DNA of 64,000 nt. Origin: Streptomyces calvus (lineage in GTDB: Bacteria > Actinomycetota > Actinomycetes > Streptomycetales > Streptomycetaceae). The notes beneath the pieces were generated by a model. That model was not told where the DNA came from, ran no database searches, and was given only the letters and a program-made list of their open reading frames with translations. Both the position numbers and the translations under genes were made by a program. The stretch's first letter is position 1. Every line of letters starts with the position of its first letter. Shown here one piece after another: positions 54,298-62,532 of the stretch. The DNA is taken from NCBI RefSeq assembly GCF_006782915.1, contig NZ_VCNP01000045.1:62001-126000 (forward strand), in the 5' to 3' direction.

Positions 54298-54463
54298 CGC
54301 CCCGCCCGGGGCGTCCTCCCACCCCGGCCCGCGCGCGCCTGCCGCGCGGGCCAACCGGGTGAACCTGCGCAACCGATTCCCACGAGTCGGGTTGATGAGG
54401 ACGTAGGCCACTCTCCACGCCGGGGCCGGCCACTCCCATTCTTCAAGCAGGAAGACAACCACA

Positions 54464-55447
54464 TTGCGACAGACCCTGAGCAGGGGAGTGTTCGCGGCGG
54501 CAGCCGCCACGGGCATTCTGTCCCTGTACGGAACCCCCGCCCTCGCCGACTCGTTCGCGGGGGGCGGTGCCGAGGATTCTCCCGGTGTGCTGTCCGGGAA
54601 CAACGTCCAGGTGCCGGTCCACGTGCCGGTCAACGCCTGCGGCAACACCGTCACCGTGGTCGGCGCGCTCACCGGCGCGCACGACAACACCTGCGTCAAC
54701 GCCTCCAAGTCCGAGCACGGCGGGGCCGGGCACGGCGGGTCCGAGCACGGCAGGTCCGTGCACGGCGGGTCCGGTGGCGCGCACGCGGAGGGCGGAACGA
54801 AGGGCTCACCGGGTGTGGGCGCCGGGAACAACGTGCAGGCACCGGTCCACGTGCCGGTGAACGTGTGCGGCAACAGCATCAGCGGGGTCGCGCTGTTCCA
54901 AAAGGTGTCCGGCAACGTCTGCGCCAACGTCTCGGACCACGGTGCGCACAAGGCCGGTGACCACTCGTCCGACTCCTCCTACGGTGACTCCCACGGCGGC
55001 TCCGGTGGCGCGTACGCGGACGACGGCGCGAAGGGCTCGCCGGGTGTGGGCGCCGGGAACAACGTGCAGGCACCGGTCCACGTGCCGGTGAACGTGTGCG
55101 GCAACACCATCGGCCTGATCACCGCGCTCAACGCCGCCTACGGCAACACCTGCGTCAACGAGACCGGTTACGGCGAGGACGACGCGCCCGGTTACGGCGG
55201 CGAGGACGGGCCCGGTTACGGCGAGGAGGACGTGCCCGAGAAGCAGACGCCCGAGCCGCCGGTCAAGGTCAAGACGCCTCCGGCGCCGGGCGCCGAGGAG
55301 CCGCCGGCCGAGGCGGAGCCCGGCAACCCGCCGCACCTGGCCGAGACCGGCAGCGCGGGCGTGCTCGCCGCTTCGGCGGCCGGCGCCGTGATGATCACGG
55401 GCGGGGCGATGCTGTACCGCCGCGGCCGTCTCGCCGCCCGCCGGTAG
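54464..55447 (+). CDS. Sortase-anchored long chaplin with three chaplin domains
   Basis: A 327-residue secreted surface protein. The start is TTG at 54464, with AGGAAGAC upstream, followed by a signal peptide cleaved near residue 28 (TPALA-DS). Three chaplin domains (about 38-80, 113-157 and 190-234) each read SPGV.(S/A)GNNVQ.PVHVPVN.CGN and end with NTC or NVC, giving the two Cys of ChpA-C type domains. Ser/His/Gly-rich linkers separate them. The C-terminus has a Pro/Glu wall-spanning region, LAETG (292-296, class E sortase motif), a membrane helix and a basic tail. Chaplins assemble into the amyloid layer on aerial hyphae. Known long chaplins have two domains, so three is unusual. Confidence 0.93.
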   Translation: MRQTLSRGVFAAAAATGILSLYGTPALADSFAGGGAEDSPGVLSGNNVQVPVHVPVNACGNTVTVVGALTGAHDNTCVNASKSEHGGAGHGGSEHGRSVHGGSGGAHAEGGTKGSPGVGAGNNVQAPVHVPVNVCGNSISGVALFQKVSGNVCANVSDHGAHKAGDHSSDSSYGDSHGGSGGAYADDGAKGSPGVGAGNNVQAPVHVPVNVCGNTIGLITALNAAYGNTCVNETGYGEDDAPGYGGEDGPGYGEEDVPEKQTPEPPVKVKTPPAPGAEEPPAEAEPGNPPHLAETGSAGVLAASAAGAVMITGGAMLYRRGRLAARR

Positions 55448-55500
55448 AGCGCCGCGGGGGCCGGGCCCGCCCCACCCGGCACCCGCACCCACCGCATACA

Positions 55501-55550
55501 CACCTCGTCCCCCGGACCGACCCTCATGGGCCGGTCCGGGGGACGAGGTG
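55501..55550 (+). terminator. Terminator after the chaplin gene
   Basis: A perfect 19-bp stem (55501-55519 with 55532-55550) and a 12-base loop, 53 bases after the stop. There is no U-tract. Confidence 0.85.
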
Positions 55551-55659
55551 TTGTACGCCACCGGTCGGCGGCCCGCCGGCCGACGCCTCACCACCGACTC
55601 GACGGCCCGGCGACCTCAGGCCTCACCGACTTCACCGGTTCACGCCTCGGCGACCGCAC

Positions 55660-55910
55660 CGGCTGACCGGCTCACCGACGAGGCCGCTCACCGAACTCAC
55701 CGAACTCACCGAACTCACCGAACACACTGAACACACCGGCTCACTGGCTCACCGCCTCGGCGACCGCACTGGCTCACCGGCTCGCCGATGAGGCCGCTCA
55801 CCGAACTCACCGAACTCACCGAACACACCGAACGCACTGAACACACCGGCTCACTGGCTCACCGCCTCGGCGACCGCACCGGCTGACCGGCTCACCGCCT
55901 CGGCGGCTCA
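55660..55910. repeat. Nested tandem repeats downstream of the chaplin gene
   Basis: CTCACCGAA occurs four times in a row at 55687-55722 and again from 55797. The surrounding block, beginning AGGCCGCTCACCGAA, is repeated with a period of 110 bases (55681 and 55791). CCTCGGCGACCGCAC recurs throughout. The stretch 55551-55907 shows no gene. Confidence 0.85.
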
Positions 55911-57185
55911 GCGGCTCACCGGCGCCGGCGCCCCGCTGCGGCTGCTCCCTCCCGGGCCGACCGGCACCGGCACCGTCCCGTGCACCGGCGTCCCCCTGAG
56001 CCGTCGGCGCACCCCCTGGACCAGCGTCGACGCCGTGAACGTGGCGCCGTGCACGAAGCGCATCGCCGGGCCGAAGCCGGACGCCGTCACCAGGCCCGCC
56101 AGGAACAGCCCGGGGTGCGAGGACTCGAAGCCGCGGTCCACCGCCGGCGAGCCGTCGGGCAGCGCCGCAAGCGTGCCGCGCAGCTCCGCGGAGAGCAGCC
56201 CGAGCCGGTCCCGGTGCGCCTTGAACCCCGTGGCCGCGATGACGTGTTCGGTCTCCAGTGCGCGCCGCGCGCCGGTCCGGTCGGTCAGGTCGAGGCGCAG
56301 CCCGCCCGGTACCGCGGCGGCCGCCGTGACCTCGAGACCCGGCAGCAGGTCCACCGCCCGCTCCACCCGCTCCCGCACCCACCAGGCGCCCGCCGGGCCC
56401 AGCGCCGTGGCCGCGATGCGCGACCGGGTCGCCTCCGGCAGCCGCCGGAACAGGCCGGGACGCTCGGAGTAGAACCAGTTCCGCCAGCCGGGGCCGAGCC
56501 CGCTGTGCGGTGAGCGGACCGACTGCCACCAGGGACGCTCCCACGGCGGCGGCACGTCGTTCCACCGCAGCCGCTCCGCCCGCGCCAGCACCCGTACCCG
56601 CGTGCCCTGTTCGGCGAGGAGCGCCGCGGTCTCCAGGGCGGCCTGGCCGCCGCCGATCACCGTGACGTCCTTGCCCTGGAAGCGGCCCAGGTCGTTGTGG
56701 TGGCTGCTGTGCGTGACGAGCGCCGGGTGCAGGCCGCGCAGCGCCGGCGGCACCTCGATGAACGGCATCACCCCGACCGCCAGCGCCACCGTCCGCGCGT
56801 ACAGCGCCTCACCGTCCTCGGTCACCACGGTGAAGCCGCCGGGCCCCGACGACACCCGCGTCACCGTGCGCTCGTCCACCTCCGGCACGGCGTTGCGGGC
56901 GAACCACAGGCCGTAGGAGGCGAACGCCTCCACCGGGATCGGGTGCGCGTGACGCGCCGTCAGGCCCTGTTCGGTGCAGTACGCGTCGAGGCGCCAGCGT
57001 CCGGCAGGGTCGGACAGGTTGGACGCCCACGGCTCGGACTTCAGGAACATGCCGCCGGGCATGTTGTCCCGCCAGGACGCCATGGGCCGGCCGAACACCC
57101 GCAGGGTCAGTCCGGCGGCCGCGGCGTGGGAGGCGATCGACAGACCGTACGGACCGGCGCCCACCACCAGGAGGTCGTACATCAT
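55908..57185 (-). CDS. FAD/NAD(P)-dependent monooxygenase-like oxidoreductase
   Basis: A 425-residue flavoprotein of the class B monooxygenase/lysine-ornithine hydroxylase-like type. The FAD motif is LLVVGAGPYGLSIASHAA, the NADPH motif is VTVIGGGQAALETAALLAEQG, and HVIAATGFKAHRDRLG is the ATG motif; GLFLAGLVTASGFGPAMRFVHGA closes the FAD fold. It may hydroxylate or oxidise an amine or sugar substrate. The stop of the ATP-grasp gene and the first ATG at 57185 overlap (TGATG), so the two form one unit; an alternative start is Met2 at 57182. Confidence 0.85.
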   Translation of the reverse strand: MMYDLLVVGAGPYGLSIASHAAAAGLTLRVFGRPMASWRDNMPGGMFLKSEPWASNLSDPAGRWRLDAYCTEQGLTARHAHPIPVEAFASYGLWFARNAVPEVDERTVTRVSSGPGGFTVVTEDGEALYARTVALAVGVMPFIEVPPALRGLHPALVTHSSHHNDLGRFQGKDVTVIGGGQAALETAALLAEQGTRVRVLARAERLRWNDVPPPWERPWWQSVRSPHSGLGPGWRNWFYSERPGLFRRLPEATRSRIAATALGPAGAWWVRERVERAVDLLPGLEVTAAAAVPGGLRLDLTDRTGARRALETEHVIAATGFKAHRDRLGLLSAELRGTLAALPDGSPAVDRGFESSHPGLFLAGLVTASGFGPAMRFVHGATFTASTLVQGVRRRLRGTPVHGTVPVPVGPGGSSRSGAPAPVSR

Positions 57186-58426
57186 CAACTGCTCGCTTTC
57201 TCGTTGTCGGTCAGCAAGGGCGTGGCCGCCCGGGGAGCCGGTACGGGAACCGCCGGGACCAGCCGCTGCCGCAGCCGGCCGGACACATGGCGGGCCCACA
57301 GCGCCCACATCACCCATCCGGGAACACGGTCGTCACCGGCGTACCAGGCCAGTTCGCGTCCGCCGGGTGCCGTGCGCAGCGCGGCGAACGGCGCGTAGTT
57401 CTCCACCACGAACGACCGCCCGGCCACCGGCTCACCCTCCGGCAGCGGACGCCCGGTCAGATCCAGGTGCAGCGCGCGTACGACGTCCAGTCCCGCGCTG
57501 TCCGCGAAGAGCCGGAACTGGGCGCCGGGGCGGGGGTTGAAGTCGAGGAGGTGGTAGCGGCCCGTGCTGCCGCTGCGGCGGAAGTCCAGGTCGAGGACGC
57601 CGCGGTAGCCCAGCGCGCCGACGAGCCGTCCGGCGAGCGCGCACACCTCGGGGTTGGGGGTCCAGTGGCCGACCGCGGTCAGTCCCGCGCCGCGCGGCCA
57701 GGCCAGCTGCTTGCGGCCCGGGCCGCCCGCGCGGACGGTGCCCGAGCGGTCGGCGTAGCCGTGGAAGAACCAGTCCAGGTCCGCTCCCGGCGCCAGATAC
57801 GCCTGGAGCAGCAGCGGACTGCCCGCCTCCGCGGTCCGCAGGTACAGCTCCCGGGCCTGCCGCGGGGAGTGCACCAGCTGTGTGCTGCGCAGACCGCTGC
57901 CGGGCGGCAGCAGCCAGGGCCGGCTCCACTTCGCCACCACGGGCAGGCCCAGGCGCAGCGCGTCGTCGGCGGCCCGCTGCGGGCTGTCCGGGATCAGCGT
58001 CGTCGGGTGTGGGAGGCCGGCGGAGGCGCACACGGCGGCCAGTTCGGCCTTGTCGGCGACGCGTTCCGGCAGCCCGGCCGGGACGTCGGGCAGCAGATAG
58101 GACGGGGTGAGCTCCGCGCGCAGCCGTCCCGCGGCGATCGCGGTCGCGTCGTCCATCGGGACCAGTACCGCCGGCCGTCCCACGCGGGCGGCCACCTCGC
58201 GCAGCGCCGCGAGGATCTCCGCGTCGGACGCCCCCGGGCGCGGCGGGGGATGCAGGCGGCGCACATAGCGCGAGCGGCGGACGGGACTGTTGTCGGCGTC
58301 GGCGACGACGTGCACCTCCACCCCGGCCCGGCCGAGCGACCGTACGGCCCCGAGCGTTCCGTGGTGAAAGGGATTCCGGTCGATCCGCAGCAGTACGGCG
58401 GGGACGCGGGTGTCGAGCTGCGACAC
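57185..58426 (-). CDS. ATP-grasp ligase-like protein
   Basis: A 413-residue protein with the ATP-grasp layout: a pre-ATP-grasp Rossmann part (AVLLRIDRNPFHHGTLGAVRSLGRAGVEVHVVADADNSPVRRSRYV) and an ATP-binding part (RVADKAELAAVCASAGLPHPTTLIPDS ... PVVAKWSRPW ... LLLQAYLAPGADLDWFFHGYADRSG). The metal-binding acidic and Asn residues lie in GVLDLDFRRSG and HLLDFNPRPGAQFRLF. It probably joins a carboxylate to an amine on a small molecule or glycan. The GTG start is at 58426. Its coupling with a flavin monooxygenase suggests joint tailoring of one product. Confidence 0.85.
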   Translation of the reverse strand: MSQLDTRVPAVLLRIDRNPFHHGTLGAVRSLGRAGVEVHVVADADNSPVRRSRYVRRLHPPPRPGASDAEILAALREVAARVGRPAVLVPMDDATAIAAGRLRAELTPSYLLPDVPAGLPERVADKAELAAVCASAGLPHPTTLIPDSPQRAADDALRLGLPVVAKWSRPWLLPPGSGLRSTQLVHSPRQARELYLRTAEAGSPLLLQAYLAPGADLDWFFHGYADRSGTVRAGGPGRKQLAWPRGAGLTAVGHWTPNPEVCALAGRLVGALGYRGVLDLDFRRSGSTGRYHLLDFNPRPGAQFRLFADSAGLDVVRALHLDLTGRPLPEGEPVAGRSFVVENYAPFAALRTAPGGRELAWYAGDDRVPGWVMWALWARHVSGRLRQRLVPAVPVPAPRAATPLLTDNEKASS

Positions 58427-58597
58427 GCGTTCTCACTTCCTTCCGGCGTTCGGCTCACCCGCACGGGGGAGCCCGGCACTCGAAAGCCGCAGTGACATTG
58501 GCACCGCCGGATCTCCTGTGCCTGACTTCATATGACTGTCCGTCAATAGCGAGGACTTCGGGCAAGAGGCGGACGAGAGCGAGAAGAGGAGCAGCCG

Positions 58598-59932
58598 ATG
58601 GCCGCACAGCACAGACGGGTCCGGGCCCGCGGGACGGCCGTGGGGGTGGTCGCGGCCTTCGTGTCGGCCGCTCTGGCGGCCGGTCCGGCGGCGGGGGCGG
58701 TGCGCGCCGACGACTCCGCCCCGGCGGTGCCGTCCCCACCGCGGCCCACGGCCGCGCCCACCGCCCCCGCCGCACCGTCGGTCCCGACGCCGTCCGTCCC
58801 GACGCCGTCGGTCACCGTGCCGTCGATCAAGCCGCCGTCCGTCACCGTCCCGTCCGTCCCGGTGCCGGGACGCGGAGTCCCGGCCTTCGGCGCGTTCCTC
58901 GCCTCCGACGGCCGGGGCGTGGCCCGGATGGAGCAGCTCAGCCGCTGGCTCGGCGACGCCGAACTCCGCGTCGGGCACACCTACCTGCCCGGCAACCACT
59001 GGAGCGACATCGAGGGCGACATCGGGTTCCTGGAGTCGTGGGCGCAGTGGCGCAACGCCCGCAAGGACCGGATGCTCGTCCTCAACGTCCCCATGCAGGA
59101 GCGCAACGAGGCCGGAGTCTCCGACGACGAGGTCCGCCGACTGCTGCGGCGGGGGGCGTCCGGGGAGTTCGACCACCACTTCCGCGCCCTCGCCGAGCGG
59201 CTGGTCGAGCTGAAGGTGCCGGACACCGTCCTGGTCCTCGGCTGGGAGATGAACGGCGTCACCTACACCCACCGGTGCGGCCCCGACCCCGAGTCCTGGA
59301 AGAAGTACTGGAACCGGATCGTCACCACCATGCGCGCGGTGCCCGGCCAGAAGTTCCGCTTCGACTTCACGCCGAGCCGCGGCCGGGACGCCGTTCCCTG
59401 GACGGAGTGCTACCCGGGCGACGACACGGTCGACATCATCGGCATGGACTCCTACGACCAGCCGGCCGGCCGCTCCTTCGACGAACAGGTCTCGGAGCCG
59501 TACGGGCTGCAGGCGCACGTCGACTTCGCCAGGGCCCACGGAAAGCCGATCTCCTACCCCGAGTGGGGCCTGTTCCGCAACGGCGACAACCCCGAGTACA
59601 TGCGGCGCATGCTCGCCTGGATGGACAAGCACCGCCCGCTGTACAACACGGTGACCGACTACTGCCCGCACGGCGTGTGGCAGTGCGGAGCCAACCCGGA
59701 GTCCTCCCGCGTCTACCGCTCCGTCCTGTCCGGCCGCACCCACGACGCGGACCCGCAGACCACCCCGGAGCCGACGCCGGAGACCACCCCGGACGCAACG
59801 CCCGTACCGGCCACGCCCGCCGAGCCGACGCCCCCGCAGAACTGCTCGCCGCTGGACCTCGGCCCGGTGGTGGAACACTGGCTTGGCGGACGGCTCTGCC
59901 TGCGCATCGACTGGTGGTCGCGCACCCGCTAG
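58598..59932 (+). CDS. Secreted GH26-like glycoside hydrolase
   Basis: A 444-residue secreted enzyme. A signal peptide (about 1-37) is followed by a Pro/Ser/Thr/Val-rich linker of imperfect PTPSVTVPS units (to about 92). The (beta/alpha)8 catalytic domain has the acid/base Glu217 in VLGWEMNGVTYTH and the nucleophile Glu322 in PISYPEWGLFRNG, the spacing of clan GH-A family 26 beta-mannanases. A short Pro/Thr tail ends with a Cys-containing segment. It likely trims or releases the polysaccharide made by the neighbouring minus-strand genes. It is divergent from the ATP-grasp gene. Exact linkage specificity is unknown. Confidence 0.85.
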   Translation: MAAQHRRVRARGTAVGVVAAFVSAALAAGPAAGAVRADDSAPAVPSPPRPTAAPTAPAAPSVPTPSVPTPSVTVPSIKPPSVTVPSVPVPGRGVPAFGAFLASDGRGVARMEQLSRWLGDAELRVGHTYLPGNHWSDIEGDIGFLESWAQWRNARKDRMLVLNVPMQERNEAGVSDDEVRRLLRRGASGEFDHHFRALAERLVELKVPDTVLVLGWEMNGVTYTHRCGPDPESWKKYWNRIVTTMRAVPGQKFRFDFTPSRGRDAVPWTECYPGDDTVDIIGMDSYDQPAGRSFDEQVSEPYGLQAHVDFARAHGKPISYPEWGLFRNGDNPEYMRRMLAWMDKHRPLYNTVTDYCPHGVWQCGANPESSRVYRSVLSGRTHDADPQTTPEPTPETTPDATPVPATPAEPTPPQNCSPLDLGPVVEHWLGGRLCLRIDWWSRTR

Positions 59933-59955
59933 CGGCACCGCCGCCCCGGCCGCCG

Positions 59956-60606
59956 TCACCGCTGCACGTCGGCGGCGGCGGCCGGACCAGGCACCGAGGC
60001 GGCCGGCACCGGGTCCTCGTCCCGGCCCGGCCGTCCGGGCCGCACGAGCAGGGCCAGACCGCCCAGCAGCCCGCCGGCACCGGCCCCCACCAGCGCGGTC
60101 GTCGTCGACGAGGCGGACGCCGGTTCGCCCGGCTTCACCGCACGCGAGAACTGCACCAGCCGCACCTGTGTGCTGCCCCGGGTGTCCTCCGCGTGCCGGG
60201 TCAGCGCGCGGGTCACGGCGTTCGCCATGTCGACGGCCAGCTCCGGATCCGTGGAGGTGGCGGTGACGGAGACCATCGGCGCGTCCGGCGAGGTCGCCGT
60301 GCGCACGCTGTCCCGCAGCGTGCGCACCGGCACACCGGCCCACACCTGCGCGTCGCCGAGCACCGCGAGCTGCGTGGCGACCCGGCCGTACGCCTGCGCG
60401 AAACCGCGCGCCGCCTCCGGGGTGGCGTTCTCGGCCGGTACGGCGACGACGTAACTGGTGGCCGCGTACTGCGCGGGCGTGAGCAGGCCGTACGCGCCGC
60501 CGCACAGACCGCCGGCGAGCGTGCCTGCCACCAGCGCGGACCAGGCCGGCAGCGTGCGGACGCGGTCCAGCGTCGTACGCAGCCGACGGGTCGGGGTGTC
60601 GGTCAT
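59956..60606 (-). CDS. Wzz-like polysaccharide chain-length/co-polymerase protein
   Basis: A 216-residue membrane protein with two helices: LPAWSALVAGTLAGGLCGGAYGLLTPAQYAATSYVVA (about 18-45) and ASSTTTALVGAGAGGLLGGLALLVRP (about 164-192). The intervening external domain ends with the typical AVKPGEPASAS Pro-rich segment. This is the Wzz/PCP organisation, without the tyrosine kinase part. It probably sets chain length or couples polymerisation to export. The start overlaps the glycosyltransferase stop by 4 bases. Confidence 0.85.
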   Translation of the reverse strand: MTDTPTRRLRTTLDRVRTLPAWSALVAGTLAGGLCGGAYGLLTPAQYAATSYVVAVPAENATPEAARGFAQAYGRVATQLAVLGDAQVWAGVPVRTLRDSVRTATSPDAPMVSVTATSTDPELAVDMANAVTRALTRHAEDTRGSTQVRLVQFSRAVKPGEPASASSTTTALVGAGAGGLLGGLALLVRPGRPGRDEDPVPAASVPGPAAAADVQR

Positions 60607-61766
60607 GACGGGCTTGCTCCCTGAAGACGTCGAGGTGCGGGGGACGATGACGAGCCGGTGACGGCTGCCGCGTACACGTCCATGAGGCGGGCCGTGCTGC
60701 GGGTGATGCTGTAGTGGTGGGCGGCCTCGCCGGCCGTGCGCGGTCGCGGGCCGGCCGCGCGGACCTCGGCGATCGCGCGCGCGTACGCCGCAGGGCCGCC
60801 GCGCACCCGCCGGGCGCCGGCCGCGGCCGCCGGCGGCAGGTCCTCGATCGCCGGGCAGGAGGCGTAGAGCACGGGCAGGCCGGACGCCAGCGCCTCCACG
60901 GCCGCCAGGCCGAAGGCCTCCTCGGCGGACGGGGAGGCGAACAGGTCCATCGCCGCGGTGAGCGAGGGCAGGTCGGGGCCGGGGGAGCCGTCGGGGACGC
61001 AGGGGCGTTCACCGGTGAACAGGACCCGCCCGGCGACGCCGGCCTCGTGGGCCGTGCGGCGCAGCAGGTGCTCCTCGGGCCCGCCGCCCACCAGCAGCAG
61101 CCAGTGGTCCGGCGGAAGCAGGGCGAGCGCCCGGACCAGGACGTCGAACCGCTTGCCCCGGGCGAGCCGGCCGACCCCGCCGACGACGAACGCCTCCTGC
61201 GGCAGACCGAGCCGCCGGCGGGTGCGCTCCCGGCGCCCGGCGTCGAAGCGGAAGCGGTCGATGTCGATGCCGTTGGGGACGACCTCGATGCGCGGCGCGG
61301 GCACGCCCCAGCGCTTCAGCCGCTCGGCGACCGTCGGGGAGACGGCGACGGTCGCCGAGCCGAGCCGCTCGCTCGCCAGGTACAGCGCCCGCACCCCCGG
61401 CGTCAGCCTGCGACCCTCCATCTGGGTGTCGCCAAGGGAGTGTTCGGTGGCGACGACCGCGCGGACCCCGGCGGCCCGGGCGGCGAGCCGGCCGTACACG
61501 CAGGCCCGGTACAGGTGCGTGTGCACCAGGTCGTAGCGGCCGGTACGGATGAGCCGCACCAGCCGGGGCAGCACGGCCAGGTCGCGGTTGCCGCCCATGC
61601 CGAGGTGCACCACGCGGACACCGTCGGCATCGAGCCCCGCGGCGACCGCGCCGGGGTTGGTGAGCGTCACCACGTCGCAGTCGACGGGCAGATGACGCAG
61701 CAGCAGCCGCAACTGCTGCTCCGCCCCGCCGACGCCGAGACCGGTGATGATGTGCAGCGCCCTCAT
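60603..61766 (-). CDS. Family 4 glycosyltransferase
   Basis: A 387-residue GT-B enzyme. MRALHIITGLGVGGAEQQLRLLLRHLP is the GT4 N-terminal motif with GGAE; VAVSPTVAERLKRWGVPAPRIEVVPNGIDIDRF is the mid-region signature; FVVGGVGRLARGKRFDVLVRAL and LFASPSAEEAFGLAAVEALASGLPVLYA hold the nucleotide-sugar binding E(x)7E motif. It adds a sugar to a lipid-linked or polymeric glycan on the cytoplasmic side. Substrate unknown. It lies between the deacetylase and Wzz genes in one operon. Confidence 0.92.
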   Translation of the reverse strand: MRALHIITGLGVGGAEQQLRLLLRHLPVDCDVVTLTNPGAVAAGLDADGVRVVHLGMGGNRDLAVLPRLVRLIRTGRYDLVHTHLYRACVYGRLAARAAGVRAVVATEHSLGDTQMEGRRLTPGVRALYLASERLGSATVAVSPTVAERLKRWGVPAPRIEVVPNGIDIDRFRFDAGRRERTRRRLGLPQEAFVVGGVGRLARGKRFDVLVRALALLPPDHWLLLVGGGPEEHLLRRTAHEAGVAGRVLFTGERPCVPDGSPGPDLPSLTAAMDLFASPSAEEAFGLAAVEALASGLPVLYASCPAIEDLPPAAAAGARRVRGGPAAYARAIAEVRAAGPRPRTAGEAAHHYSITRSTARLMDVYAAAVTGSSSSPAPRRLQGASPS

Positions 61767-61767
61767 C

Positions 61768-62532
61768 TCAGACCCCCTCCACGGGTCGCCGGCGCAGCCG
61801 GTGCAGCCGGAGCTTGAGGTGCAGGCGCCACGCCGTGTCGTTCTGGCCGACGTGCGCGCGCGGCAGGGCGTGCGGGCCGGTCAGCGGGCCCGGGTCGATG
61901 GCGCACGCGTAGCCGTAGCCGGCCTTGCGCACGGCCTCGACGGCGCGCGCGTCGACCGTGCCGTACGGGTAGCAGAAGCCGTCGACCGGGGCGCCGGTCA
62001 GTTCGGTGAGCCGGGCGCGGCTCTCGGCGACCTCGGCGGTGAGGGCGGCGTCGTCGGCGCGGGTGAGGTCGACGTGGGTGAGTCCGTGCGAGCCGATCTC
62101 GATGCCCTCGGCGGCGGCCCGCCGGATGCCGTCGGCGGTCAGCAGCGGCTTGCGCGGACCGAGCGGGTCCCAGGCGTTGTCGCCGCCGAGCCGCCCCGGC
62201 AGGACGAAGAGGGTGGCGCCGCAGTCGTACCGCCGCAGCAGTGGCAGCGCGCCGGTGAGGAAGTCGGTGTACCCGTCGTCGAAGGTGAGGCCGACCAGGC
62301 CCCGGCCCTCGCCCCGGGCGCGGGCGGCGAGCAGAGCGGCCACGGACACGCCGCGCAGCCCGCGCCGGCGCAGCCAGGCCAGCTGCCGCCCGAGCCGCTC
62401 CGGTGTGACCGTGATGCGGTACGGGTCGTCCGAGCAGTCGCCCACCGAGTGGTACATCGCCACCCACGGGACGGGCCCCGGGCGGGGCGCGGGGAGCCTG
62501 CCGGTGCCGACGGAATCAACGGAAGCGGCCAT
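61768..62532 (-). CDS. Polysaccharide deacetylase (NodB-like, CE4)
   Basis: A 254-residue NodB-fold enzyme. WVAMYHSVGD is the N-terminal His motif; LTFDDGYTDF carries the catalytic and metal Asp residues; EIGSHGLTHVDLTR has the SHxxxH metal site; FCYPYGTVDARAVEAVRKAGYGYACAI is the third motif. It removes N- or O-acetyl groups from the glycan. No signal peptide is evident, so it may act on cytoplasmic intermediates or leave by another path. Its start overlaps the flippase gene by 17 bases. Confidence 0.9.
   Translation of the reverse strand: MAASVDSVGTGRLPAPRPGPVPWVAMYHSVGDCSDDPYRITVTPERLGRQLAWLRRRGLRGVSVAALLAARARGEGRGLVGLTFDDGYTDFLTGALPLLRRYDCGATLFVLPGRLGGDNAWDPLGPRKPLLTADGIRRAAAEGIEIGSHGLTHVDLTRADDAALTAEVAESRARLTELTGAPVDGFCYPYGTVDARAVEAVRKAGYGYACAIDPGPLTGPHALPRAHVGQNDTAWRLHLKLRLHRLRRRPVEGV

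Noticed and set aside
55548..55730. Small ORF reading Thr/His repeats
   Set aside because: It spans the tandem repeats; no ribosome-binding site or domain.
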